Below are positions 25,318 through 32,296 of a stretch of 64,000 bases of DNA, one piece after another (within the stretch, counting starts at the first letter, position 1; every line of letters starts with the position of its first letter). The stretch is from contig NZ_AZSJ01000003.1 of the NCBI RefSeq assembly GCF_000516555.1, forward strand, positions 274,460 through 338,459, given 5' to 3'. The notes under the pieces were generated by a model. That model was not told where the DNA came from. It worked only from the letters and a program-made list of their open reading frames with translations, and did no database searches. The translations under genes and the position numbers were made by a program. The stretch comes from Afipia sp. P52-10. Lineage in GTDB: Bacteria > Pseudomonadota > Alphaproteobacteria > Rhizobiales > Xanthobacteraceae.

Positions 25318-26109
25318 TTAACCGAGCAGAATGGCGCGACCGTCAAGGTGCGCGGGAAAGAAGAAGAAGTTGTTGATGTAGTCGCGCCCCTCCTTACGCC
25401 CACCGTTGGCAAGCAAGGCGCTCGCGTCCTGCATCGTCCCCGGATCGAATTCGGTCACTGGGCGGACGTCTCCCTGGCGAAGGAAATAGCCGCGATAGCC
25501 ATAACGCGCGAAGAACGCGAAGACAGCAGCCGTTGTCGAGGCGCGGTGGCGCTCCTCGGCCTCGACCAGGAAAACCGGCTGGCTGCGCTGAAGCAAACCG
25601 GTCGCGCCGTTGAGAACGCTGAGCTCATGGCCTTCGACATCCACCTTGACGAAGGCGACATCATCCTGAACAGCCTGGTCAAGCCGCACCGTTCTGACGA
25701 CCTCATTCAGGCAGGTGCCCGCATCTGTCCCCACGCCGGCCTCGATCGAGGCGAGGCTGTGCACCGGTTCGTCTGAGTTCACCGGCACACACAGCGTGGC
25801 CACGCCTTCGCGATCCGACAGCGCGACGTGATGGATGCTCACGTTATCCGCCGCCGTGCGGCGGAGCAGATCGACCATCGCCTGCGCCGGCTCGAAGGCA
25901 TGAACCTGTCGCGACCGGCGTGCCAACTCGCGGGTATAAAGACCATAGTTGGCCCCGACATCGACGGTCACCGCATGTTTGGGGATGATCTTCTTGAGGA
26001 AATGCAGCTCCACTTCAGCCGATCGTGGACGGCGGAAAAAGTGCCATCGCAGCCACGCAGACGGGAATGCCTGTTTGAGGGTACTCTTGGTAGCCTTCAA
26101 CGCGCCCAT
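25318..26109 (-). CDS. FkbM family methyltransferase
   Basis: S-adenosylmethionine-dependent methyltransferase of 263 residues. SAM-binding motif I is VTVDVGANYGLYTRELA, followed by VHAFEPAQAMVDLLRR; the FkbM-specific VKVDVEGHELSVLNGA is clear. In polysaccharide clusters such enzymes O-methylate sugars. AGGGG stands 9 nt before the ATG. It lies between ugd and manC on the same strand, so it probably methylates the polysaccharide of this cluster; the methylated residue is unknown. Confidence 0.88.
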   Translation of the reverse strand: MGALKATKSTLKQAFPSAWLRWHFFRRPRSAEVELHFLKKIIPKHAVTVDVGANYGLYTRELARRSRQVHAFEPAQAMVDLLRRTAADNVSIHHVALSDREGVATLCVPVNSDEPVHSLASIEAGVGTDAGTCLNEVVRTVRLDQAVQDDVAFVKVDVEGHELSVLNGATGLLQRSQPVFLVEAEERHRASTTAAVFAFFARYGYRGYFLRQGDVRPVTEFDPGTMQDASALLANGGRKEGRDYINNFFFFPAHLDGRAILLG

Positions 26110-26166
26110 GATCGCTGCCCCTGCCCGGCGTGTCGGTCCCCTTCTGAAGCTGAGGGCATTGGCACC

Positions 26167-27594
26167 TCAAACACGCTGATAAACATCCTCGATCCGGACG
26201 ATATCGTCTTCGCCCAGGTAAGGACCGGACTGCACCTCGATCAGATTGAGCGGAACCTTGCCGGGATTCTCCAACCGGTGCGTGCAGCCAAGCGGCACGA
26301 AGATCGATTCGTTCTCGCGAAGCAGAACGGTTTCGTCATTCCGTGTGACGAGCGCCGTGCCGTTGACCACGATCCAATGCTCGGCGCGGTGATAGTGCAT
26401 CTGCAACGACAGTTTCGCACCCGGATTGACGGTGATGCGCTTGACCTGGAAGCGGTCGCCGGTGTGAACGGACCGATAATATCCCCAAGGCCGATGCACC
26501 GCGGGGGTTTCGACTGCCGACCGATGGCCGTTGGCGCGTACCCGCGCGACCAACTTATTGACGTCCTGGTCGCGGTCCCGCTTCGCAACGAGAACAACGT
26601 CCTCGGCAGCCATGACGATCAGATCCTCGACGCCAAGCGCGGCGATCAGCGGGCCTTCGCTGCGCAAATAACATCCCTTGACGTCCTCGGAGACGACCTC
26701 GCCGACCTTGACGTTGTCGGCATCGTCCTTCACGCCCATCTTCCAGAGCGCCAGCCAGCTGCCGACGTCGTTCCAGCCGATATCGACCGGCACGACGACC
26801 GACTTGTCCGTTTTCTCGATCACTGCATAGTCGATTGAGATCGATGGCGATGCGGCAAACGCCTGCTCGCCGATCCGTAGGAAATCCAGGTCGCCGACTG
26901 CGTCAGAGAGCGCGGCGCGGCAGGCAGCAAGCACCTCCGGCGCGAGCCGCTCCAACTCGTCGATATACGCCTGCGCCGGCAGCAGAAAAATACCGCTGTT
27001 CCAAAGGTGCTGACCGCTTGCGAGCAACGTTTCGGCTTTCTGCAGATCGGGCTTCTCAACAAAGCCGCCGACCTGGTGAATGCCCGGCGACGCGCTGAGC
27101 GCCTCACCCATATGAATATAGCCAAGCCCGGTCGCCGGCGCGTCCGGCCGGATGCCGAACAGAACGAAACGCCCGTCCCGCGCCGCCGGCAAACCAGTGA
27201 CCACCGCCTGGCGGAAGGCGGCCACATCGCGGACGATGTGGTCCACCGGCATCGCCAGAATGATCGCCTCCGGATCGTTCTTCAGTGCGATCAGCGCAGC
27301 AACGGCAATCGCCGGCGCGGTGCTGCGTCCGAACGGTTCCAGCACCATGGCCGCCTCCTTCCTGATCGCCCGCAGCTGCTCGGCGACCAGGAAGCGATGC
27401 TCGACATTCGTCACGATGATCGGCGCGCCGAACAGGGCGGGATCATCGACGCGCAGCATCGTCTGTTGCAAAAGCGTCTTGTCCTCGAGAATCGACAGCA
27501 ATTGTTTCGGATGATTCTCGCGCGACAACGGCCAGAGGCGGGTTCCCGTTCCGCCGGACAGCAGCACGGGAATAACGGAGGTCTTGGATGTCAT
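26167..27594 (-). CDS. manC: Mannose-1-phosphate guanylyltransferase / mannose-6-phosphate isomerase
   Basis: Bifunctional type II enzyme making GDP-mannose, 475 residues. N-terminal nucleotidyl transferase: VLLSGGTGTRLWPLSRENHP (10-29), NVEHRFLVAEQLR, AMPVDHIV and FVEKPDLQKAE. C-terminal cupin isomerase domain: PWGYYRSVHTGDRFQVKRI, LQMHYHRAEHWIVVNGTA and the end ENPGKVPLNLIEVQSG. It supplies GDP-mannose, or GDP-sugars derived from it, for the adjacent exopolysaccharide system. It lies between the methyltransferase and the initiating sugar transferase. Confidence 0.94.
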   Translation of the reverse strand: MTSKTSVIPVLLSGGTGTRLWPLSRENHPKQLLSILEDKTLLQQTMLRVDDPALFGAPIIVTNVEHRFLVAEQLRAIRKEAAMVLEPFGRSTAPAIAVAALIALKNDPEAIILAMPVDHIVRDVAAFRQAVVTGLPAARDGRFVLFGIRPDAPATGLGYIHMGEALSASPGIHQVGGFVEKPDLQKAETLLASGQHLWNSGIFLLPAQAYIDELERLAPEVLAACRAALSDAVGDLDFLRIGEQAFAASPSISIDYAVIEKTDKSVVVPVDIGWNDVGSWLALWKMGVKDDADNVKVGEVVSEDVKGCYLRSEGPLIAALGVEDLIVMAAEDVVLVAKRDRDQDVNKLVARVRANGHRSAVETPAVHRPWGYYRSVHTGDRFQVKRITVNPGAKLSLQMHYHRAEHWIVVNGTALVTRNDETVLLRENESIFVPLGCTHRLENPGKVPLNLIEVQSGPYLGEDDIVRIEDVYQRV

Positions 27595-27647
27595 GAGTTC
27601 CCCTCTCCTCTGGACGCGCCCAATTTGGTCTCAAGCACATGGCAAAT

Positions 27648-28397
27648 CTACATCCCGCTTCCCGCAAGAAACTCCCTGCGGATCGTGCGGAGGATAATGG
27701 TCGCATCAAGCCGCAACGAGCGGTGCGCGATATAATCGAGATCATGGTCCACGCGGGCGATCGCAGCCTGGGCGGTCGCCGTGCTGCCGCGATAGCCGCT
27801 GACTTGCGCGAGGCCCGTGATCCCCGGCTTCACGGCATGGCGCTGGAAATAATAAGGCACGAGATCCTCGTACAGAACTCCGGCGGCAAGCATTCCCGGG
27901 ACATGCGGGCGCGGCCCGACCAACGACATCTCCCCCTTCAGCACGTTAATCAGCTGTGGGATTTCGTCGAGGCTCGTGTTGCGGAGAATACGGCCCACGC
28001 GTGTCACCCGGACGTCGCCGACCGCAGTTTGCTGCCGTCCCGACGAATCGCCAAGCTCGACGTACATGGTCCGGAACTTGTAGATGCGAAACAGACGGTT
28101 GCGATAGCCGTAGCGGTACTGACGAAAGAAGATCGGGCCGCGCGATGTTGCCCGGATCGCGATCGCCACAGCCACAAAGATAGGCAACAGGAAGAGAAGT
28201 CCCAACGCAGCACCGGTGACATCCACCATCCGCTTGCCTAGCGATGAGGCCGGTTCGACTCCCGATACACGCGGCGCGTAACGCGCCTGACGGGCGCGCC
28301 TAGCATAGTCAGAAGAATAAGCGATCCGCGGACGATAGAGCTTCCACAGACGGGAAACATTATCCTGATCGACGGGCGGTGATACGAGAGAGGTCAT
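27648..28397 (-). CDS. Initiating undecaprenyl-phosphate sugar-1-phosphate transferase (short WcaJ/ExoY type)
   Basis: Polyprenyl-phosphate hexose-1-phosphate transferase that starts repeat-unit assembly on the inner membrane. 249 residues: only the catalytic domain with one re-entrant membrane helix ([20 protein letters not shown], about 58-77), without the four-helix N-terminal part of WcaJ. Catalytic-core motifs are [39 protein letters not shown] and [19 protein letters not shown]. The sugar is probably glucose or galactose, which cannot be told apart here. First gene of the minus-strand precursor block, divergent from the export genes. Confidence 0.93.
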   Translation of the reverse strand: MTSLVSPPVDQDNVSRLWKLYRPRIAYSSDYARRARQARYAPRVSGVEPASSLGKRMVDVTGAALGLLFLLPIFVAVAIAIRATSRGPIFFRQYRYGYRNRLFRIYKFRTMYVELGDSSGRQQTAVGDVRVTRVGRILRNTSLDEIPQLINVLKGEMSLVGPRPHVPGMLAAGVLYEDLVPYYFQRHAVKPGITGLAQVSGYRGSTATAQAAIARVDHDLDYIAHRSLRLDATIILRTIRREFLAGSGM

Positions 28398-28774
28398 CGC
28401 TCGGTTCCATCCAAGAGCAAGAAGAGAGGCACAGACCGAAGGCAGGATCGAATTCGCAAACGTTCCTCTACCTGTCCCGATGCAGTGAACGTTCGCACGC
28501 GAACACGTTCTCTAATCTTCTTGAACGAAGTTTGGCGGAAAAGCGAAAAATTTCGCGAGCGCAGCAATTGCACTGCACCTAATGTCGTCACGTGTATGTC
28601 GTCGTTGAAAAATGAATCGTGCCGCAAATGACTTAGGAGAGAATGCCCATTGGCTGAGCTGCATGTCAGTTGAATCAGACATGCAATTCGTCATAATGAA
28701 TCATCGTCACTGGAAATCGAAAGACACATCGGTTCATTTGGAACTGCTTCAATAAAAGACATTGCGATCTCACG
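28398..28774. other. Divergent intergenic region of the exopolysaccharide cluster
   Basis: 377 nt with no convincing gene, distinctly more AT-rich than the flanking coding DNA. It should hold promoters for the minus-strand precursor genes and the plus-strand export genes. GTTCGC-AC-GCGAAC at 28491-28504 is a perfect 6-nt-arm inverted repeat; it is flanked by GAACG and CGTTC halves, so the full motif at 28487-28510 is a larger, offset dyad. This is a candidate regulator site. No terminator or conserved RNA was recognised. Confidence 0.4.
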
Positions 28775-28993
28775 ATGAGCACTCAGTTTCAGAAACTCGA
28801 CAGCAGCACGCCGCAAAATGGGCGCGCTGACGATGTTTCATCGGTTAACTCCGGAATGACAGCCGGCAACACCAACGAGATCGCGACGTCGTCAGCGGCA
28901 AATCCAGATCGCCGCCTGCGAAACCGGATTCTGTTGATCAATGCAGCCGTCTGGATCGCCATCATCGTCCTCGTTAGATGGCTGTTGTTCTGA
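28775..28993 (+). CDS. Small single-pass membrane protein, hypothetical
   Basis: 72-residue protein with a Ser/Asn/Thr-rich soluble N-terminus (1-45), a basic patch DRRLRNR and a C-terminal transmembrane helix at 52-72 (ILLINAAVWIAIIVLVRWLL). Positive-inside topology puts the N-terminus in the cytoplasm. It is the first plus-strand ORF after the divergent promoter region and precedes the phosphatase gene. The ribosome site is weak. No family recognised; it may be a small accessory of the polysaccharide machinery. Confidence 0.45.
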   Translation: MSTQFQKLDSSTPQNGRADDVSSVNSGMTAGNTNEIATSSAANPDRRLRNRILLINAAVWIAIIVLVRWLLF

Positions 28994-29063
28994 GGCTGGC
29001 TGAGATTCGCGCAACCGAGCGCTGGTTCCGCAGGCAGGGCCGCTGCATTTTGCGCCAGATCGA

Positions 29064-29807
29064 ATGACAAACTCGCAAGCAGGCTCGTCCATCGATCTCA
29101 GCGCCTGGGCGGCATCGACACCTCGGAACACACGCATCTATGCTGTCGGCGATGTTCACGGGCGCGCAGACCTGCTCGCAGAAATGACCGAACGAATCGA
29201 CGACGATTGCTTCCGGCGACCGGTTCAGCACGCCATTGAAGTCTATCTCGGCGACTATATCGATCGTGGTGTTGCTTCGAAGGATGTGATCGACATTCTT
29301 TGCCGACGCCTCGTGCGACGAAACGCCATATGCCTGCGCGGGAACCATGAAGCACTGCTTGAACGTTTCATCATCGATCCGACCATGGTGTACGACTGGG
29401 CCCGGCTCGGCGGACTTGAGACGCTCAACTCCTACGGCGTCGCATTCGATGCGGATCAATCATCCCTCGACACGCTGCATGGAGAATTCTGTTCCGCATT
29501 TCCGCGCACGCACACGCTGTTCCTTCGCTGCCTCAAGAATATGTATCGCTGCGGTAACTATCTCTTTGTCCACGCAGGGATCAGGCCCGGAGTGCCGCTC
29601 GCCGCACAAACACAAGAGGATCTCACTTGGATTCGCGACGAGTTCCTGACATCGACGGTCAATCACGGGTATGTCGTCGTGCACGGTCACACGCCCGTCA
29701 TGCATCCCGAAATCCATAAGAACCGGATCAACATCGATACGGGTGCCTTCTATTCAGGCACGCTCACATGTGTTGTCCTGGAAGACACATCTATCCAGTT
29801 TCTCTAG
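29064..29807 (+). CDS. PPP-family Ser/Thr (or dual) metallophosphatase
   Basis: 247-residue calcineurin-like metallophosphoesterase of the PPP family. Metal ligands are in order: GDVHGR (D30, H32), GDYIDRG (63-69), RGNHE (92-96), HAG and VVHGHTPV. No signal or membrane segment, so cytoplasmic. It lies between the small membrane protein and the export gene, at the head of the export operon that encodes a tyrosine autokinase. The cluster has no low-molecular-weight (Wzb) or PHP-type phosphatase, so this enzyme is a candidate to dephosphorylate the kinase; this is inferred from context only. Confidence 0.88.
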   Translation: MTNSQAGSSIDLSAWAASTPRNTRIYAVGDVHGRADLLAEMTERIDDDCFRRPVQHAIEVYLGDYIDRGVASKDVIDILCRRLVRRNAICLRGNHEALLERFIIDPTMVYDWARLGGLETLNSYGVAFDADQSSLDTLHGEFCSAFPRTHTLFLRCLKNMYRCGNYLFVHAGIRPGVPLAAQTQEDLTWIRDEFLTSTVNHGYVVVHGHTPVMHPEIHKNRINIDTGAFYSGTLTCVVLEDTSIQFL

Positions 29808-29930
29808 TCAGTCGATGCAAAGCATCTGTTGCTGAGCAGCCGTTACATTCTTTTGCCTACATTGCCGCTGTTAATGCCGCCGTTCTTCTAAGAGTGGTTC
29901 CTGTGTTCAGAACCGTCAGTAGCAGTGAGT

Positions 29931-30545
29931 ATGAAGATGATCCGCCGATTGATGCTGCCGTCCTGCTTCGGTCTTCTTCTCGCCGCCACGCCTATCGCCG
30001 CTGCCACCAGTGGATTTGCAGCCGAAACAGGGCTGCCCCCGAACACTCGGACGCGCGCCGCAACATCACAACCGGATCACAGTTCCCTCTCCTATCGGCT
30101 GGGGCCGAACGATCGCATCCGCCTGAAGGTTTACGGCGAACAAGACGTCAGCGGCGATTACGAAGTCGATGGCAGCGGTTACGTCTCTGTTCCGCTTGCT
30201 GGACGCGTTCGAGCTGCAGGTCTCACGACGCGTCAGTTGGAACGCGCCATTGCTTCAGCACTTGCGAAAGGCATGCTTCGCGATCCCCGCGTCAATGTCG
30301 AGGTCGCAGCCTATCGCCCATTCTATATCTTGGGCGAAGTCAAACGCGCCGGCGAATATCCTTATAAGTCCGGCTTAACGGTGCTCGATGCGGTCGCCAG
30401 CGCCGGCGGATACACCTATCGCGCCAACGAGAGCAAAGTCGCGATACGGCGTGCCGGTTCCGCAGTAGAAGATATCTATCCGCTCGATGTTCCAGTGCTT
30501 GTGTATCCCGGCGATAACATCCGCATCCCCGAACGCTACTTCTGA
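29931..30545 (+). CDS. Short polysaccharide export (OPX/Wza-like) protein
   Basis: Periplasmic export protein of about 204 residues, with a signal peptide (MKMIRRLMLPSCFGLLLAAT) cut near GFAA|E. The polysaccharide-export domain (YRLGPNDRIRLKVYGEQDVS, SGYVSVPLAGRVRAAGLTTR) is followed by one SLBB domain (YILGEVKRAGEYPYKSGLTV, VYPGDNIRIPERYF). It lacks a lipobox Cys at the right place and ends at the SLBB, so the outer-membrane helix of Wza (about 380 residues) is missing. The next gene encodes a large beta-barrel, so the two may together make the outer-membrane exit. A GTG at 29925 is an alternative start. Confidence 0.9.
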   Translation: MKMIRRLMLPSCFGLLLAATPIAAATSGFAAETGLPPNTRTRAATSQPDHSSLSYRLGPNDRIRLKVYGEQDVSGDYEVDGSGYVSVPLAGRVRAAGLTTRQLERAIASALAKGMLRDPRVNVEVAAYRPFYILGEVKRAGEYPYKSGLTVLDAVASAGGYTYRANESKVAIRRAGSAVEDIYPLDVPVLVYPGDNIRIPERYF

Positions 30546-30916
30546 TCGCGCGGAACTTCTTTCGCGCACTGCAAGTGAACATGCACGAGGACTGTGCACG
30601 CTCACTCATCCGTCCGCCATACTGTGGTCTCTTTGCAAAGCAACATTCACGTTGCGAAGCGAGAGCAAGTTCTTCTCGGATGCGTCATCGCATCGGCCAT
30701 CTCGATCATTGAGTCAGGGGAGCGTTCGATGAGAAAGTGGTTGCCTGCAACTTTTGTCAGCATTCTTCGTCAAAGAATGTGCAACGACGACATCGTGCGT
30801 CGCCATCGCACGGAGCTAACGAGCTCCGGCCGATCCTCTTAACAATCTAATCTAGTTGTAACAAAGCACGTCGATTCTTGCGTTCGTGTTCAGCGTTCTT
30901 GCGCAGGAAGCAGTTA
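30546..30916. other. Intergenic region between OPX and beta-barrel genes
   Basis: 371 nt without a sure gene, AT-richer than its neighbours and unusually long for the middle of an otherwise tightly packed operon. It holds a possible 37-codon ORF (listed separately) and a stretch TCTTAACAATCTAATCTAG near 30837 that looks promoter-like. A separate promoter for the barrel/BY-kinase segment is plausible. No terminator was recognised. Confidence 0.35.
30729..30842 (+). CDS. Possible 37-residue small protein
   Basis: Short ORF beginning MRKWLPATFVSILRQRM and ending in SSGRSS, with a good ribosome site (CAGGGGAG, 7 nt before the ATG). It is basic, with a short amphipathic N-terminal helix and an Arg/His-rich tail. 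No family recognised and the length gives little statistical support; the Shine-Dalgarno site is the main argument. Confidence 0.28.
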   Translation: MRKWLPATFVSILRQRMCNDDIVRRHRTELTSSGRSS

Positions 30917-32296
30917 ATGGTGGCTGGCGTAACGGGACCATCGAGTCACACCAGATTGATCTTCATCTGGCAGTCTTTGACCGTGGTCATCTTCATCGGC
31001 CTCACGTCTAGAGCGGATGCGCAGGTGATCCCCTTGTTCAGTGAGCTGTTGTCTTCACCTTGGAGCGCTCAGCGCGTGTTCGAAAGAACCACGCTGCCAC
31101 AGCTCGACGATCCGGAGACCGTGGAACGGCCCGAGCCGGAGGACACTCCCGTTAAGACCCGTCAACATCCCGGTTACGAACCCGTCGGCATCCGCTCGGG
31201 ATCCTGGATGTTCAATCCGTCGCTGACCGCGGGAACATTCTACGACAGCAACGTATTCTCATCTTCGACAATGCAGCGAAGCGACATCGCAGCCGTCGTG
31301 GAACCAACGCTGCGGGCACACACACTTTGGGAGCGGCACGGCATCGATCTGAAGGTCGGCATGCAGTCCACTCTCTATAATAGCAACACGAGCCTCAATC
31401 AGACGAACTACGGCATTCGCGGCAGCGGCTGGATCGACGTGACCCGCGACCTCGCCATTCTGACCAGTTTCCAGGCATCGCATCTCAACGAGGGAGTCGG
31501 AACGCTCAGTTCTCCGGTGAATGCTATCCAACCAACGCCGTACGACCTGCTTTCCGGCGACGTCACAGTTCGCAAGCAGTTCAATCGCTGGTCGGCCTCG
31601 ATGGGCGTTGGCGTCGATTCGTACAATTACGGATCAACGCGCGCGATGGACGGCACCATCATCTCGCAGGACGCGCGCGATGGACAGATCTATTCCCTGC
31701 ATGGCCGCACAGAGTATGCGTTTTCCGCGAACCTCGGCTGGTTCGCGTCAGCCGAATACAATCAACGTGAGTTGCGCGGAACCGAGGCCCAGAGTCTGAA
31801 CTCGCGCGGATACCGAGCGCTCACTGGTCTCAATATTGCATTGACCCATCTCATCACCGGAGAATTCGGTGTGGGCTATGCACAGCAGCGCTTCGAAGAC
31901 CTCGCGATCGGCACGATCGAGGGCCCCGCCTATCGGGCTGTTCTGACGTGGCGGCCGACGCGGCTACTGGATGTGACATTCAAGGCCGAGCAGATCGTTA
32001 CCCAGACATCGGACACCAGCGCGACCGGCGTAAAAGCCAACGCATTTCAGCTCGGCATCGATTACGAACTGCTGCGCAATGTCGTCGTGTCCGTTGCGGG
32101 CGCTTATGAAGACGACCGGTTCCACGGACAATTACGCAACGACAAGGTCACCACCATCGACTCGCGGATCAAATACCTGCCGAGCCGATTTGGAATGATC
32201 TCGCTGTTTCATCGTTACTCGCAGCGCGACAGCAACACGCCCGGCTTCAGCTACGACAAGCATCTGGTTGGATTAAATGCTACGGCACAATTCTGA
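30917..32296 (+). CDS. Outer-membrane beta-barrel protein (BBP2-like) of polysaccharide export
   Basis: 459-residue outer-membrane protein. Signal peptide LIFIWQSLTVVIFIGLTSRA ends ADAQ|V; a Pro/Glu-rich linker follows (to about residue 95), then alternating beta strands to the end (WMFNPSLTAGTFYDSNVFSS, RAHTLWERHGIDLKVGMQST, FGMISLFHRYSQRDS), finishing in Phe (NATAQF). The start ATG at 30917 follows AGGAAGCAG and is preferred over a TTG at 30878. It overlaps the BY-kinase gene by 20 nt. Similar barrels lie beside exopolysaccharide genes in many alphaproteobacteria; with the short OPX protein it could form the exit channel. Confidence 0.85.
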   Translation: MVAGVTGPSSHTRLIFIWQSLTVVIFIGLTSRADAQVIPLFSELLSSPWSAQRVFERTTLPQLDDPETVERPEPEDTPVKTRQHPGYEPVGIRSGSWMFNPSLTAGTFYDSNVFSSSTMQRSDIAAVVEPTLRAHTLWERHGIDLKVGMQSTLYNSNTSLNQTNYGIRGSGWIDVTRDLAILTSFQASHLNEGVGTLSSPVNAIQPTPYDLLSGDVTVRKQFNRWSASMGVGVDSYNYGSTRAMDGTIISQDARDGQIYSLHGRTEYAFSANLGWFASAEYNQRELRGTEAQSLNSRGYRALTGLNIALTHLITGEFGVGYAQQRFEDLAIGTIEGPAYRAVLTWRPTRLLDVTFKAEQIVTQTSDTSATGVKANAFQLGIDYELLRNVVVSVAGAYEDDRFHGQLRNDKVTTIDSRIKYLPSRFGMISLFHRYSQRDSNTPGFSYDKHLVGLNATAQF

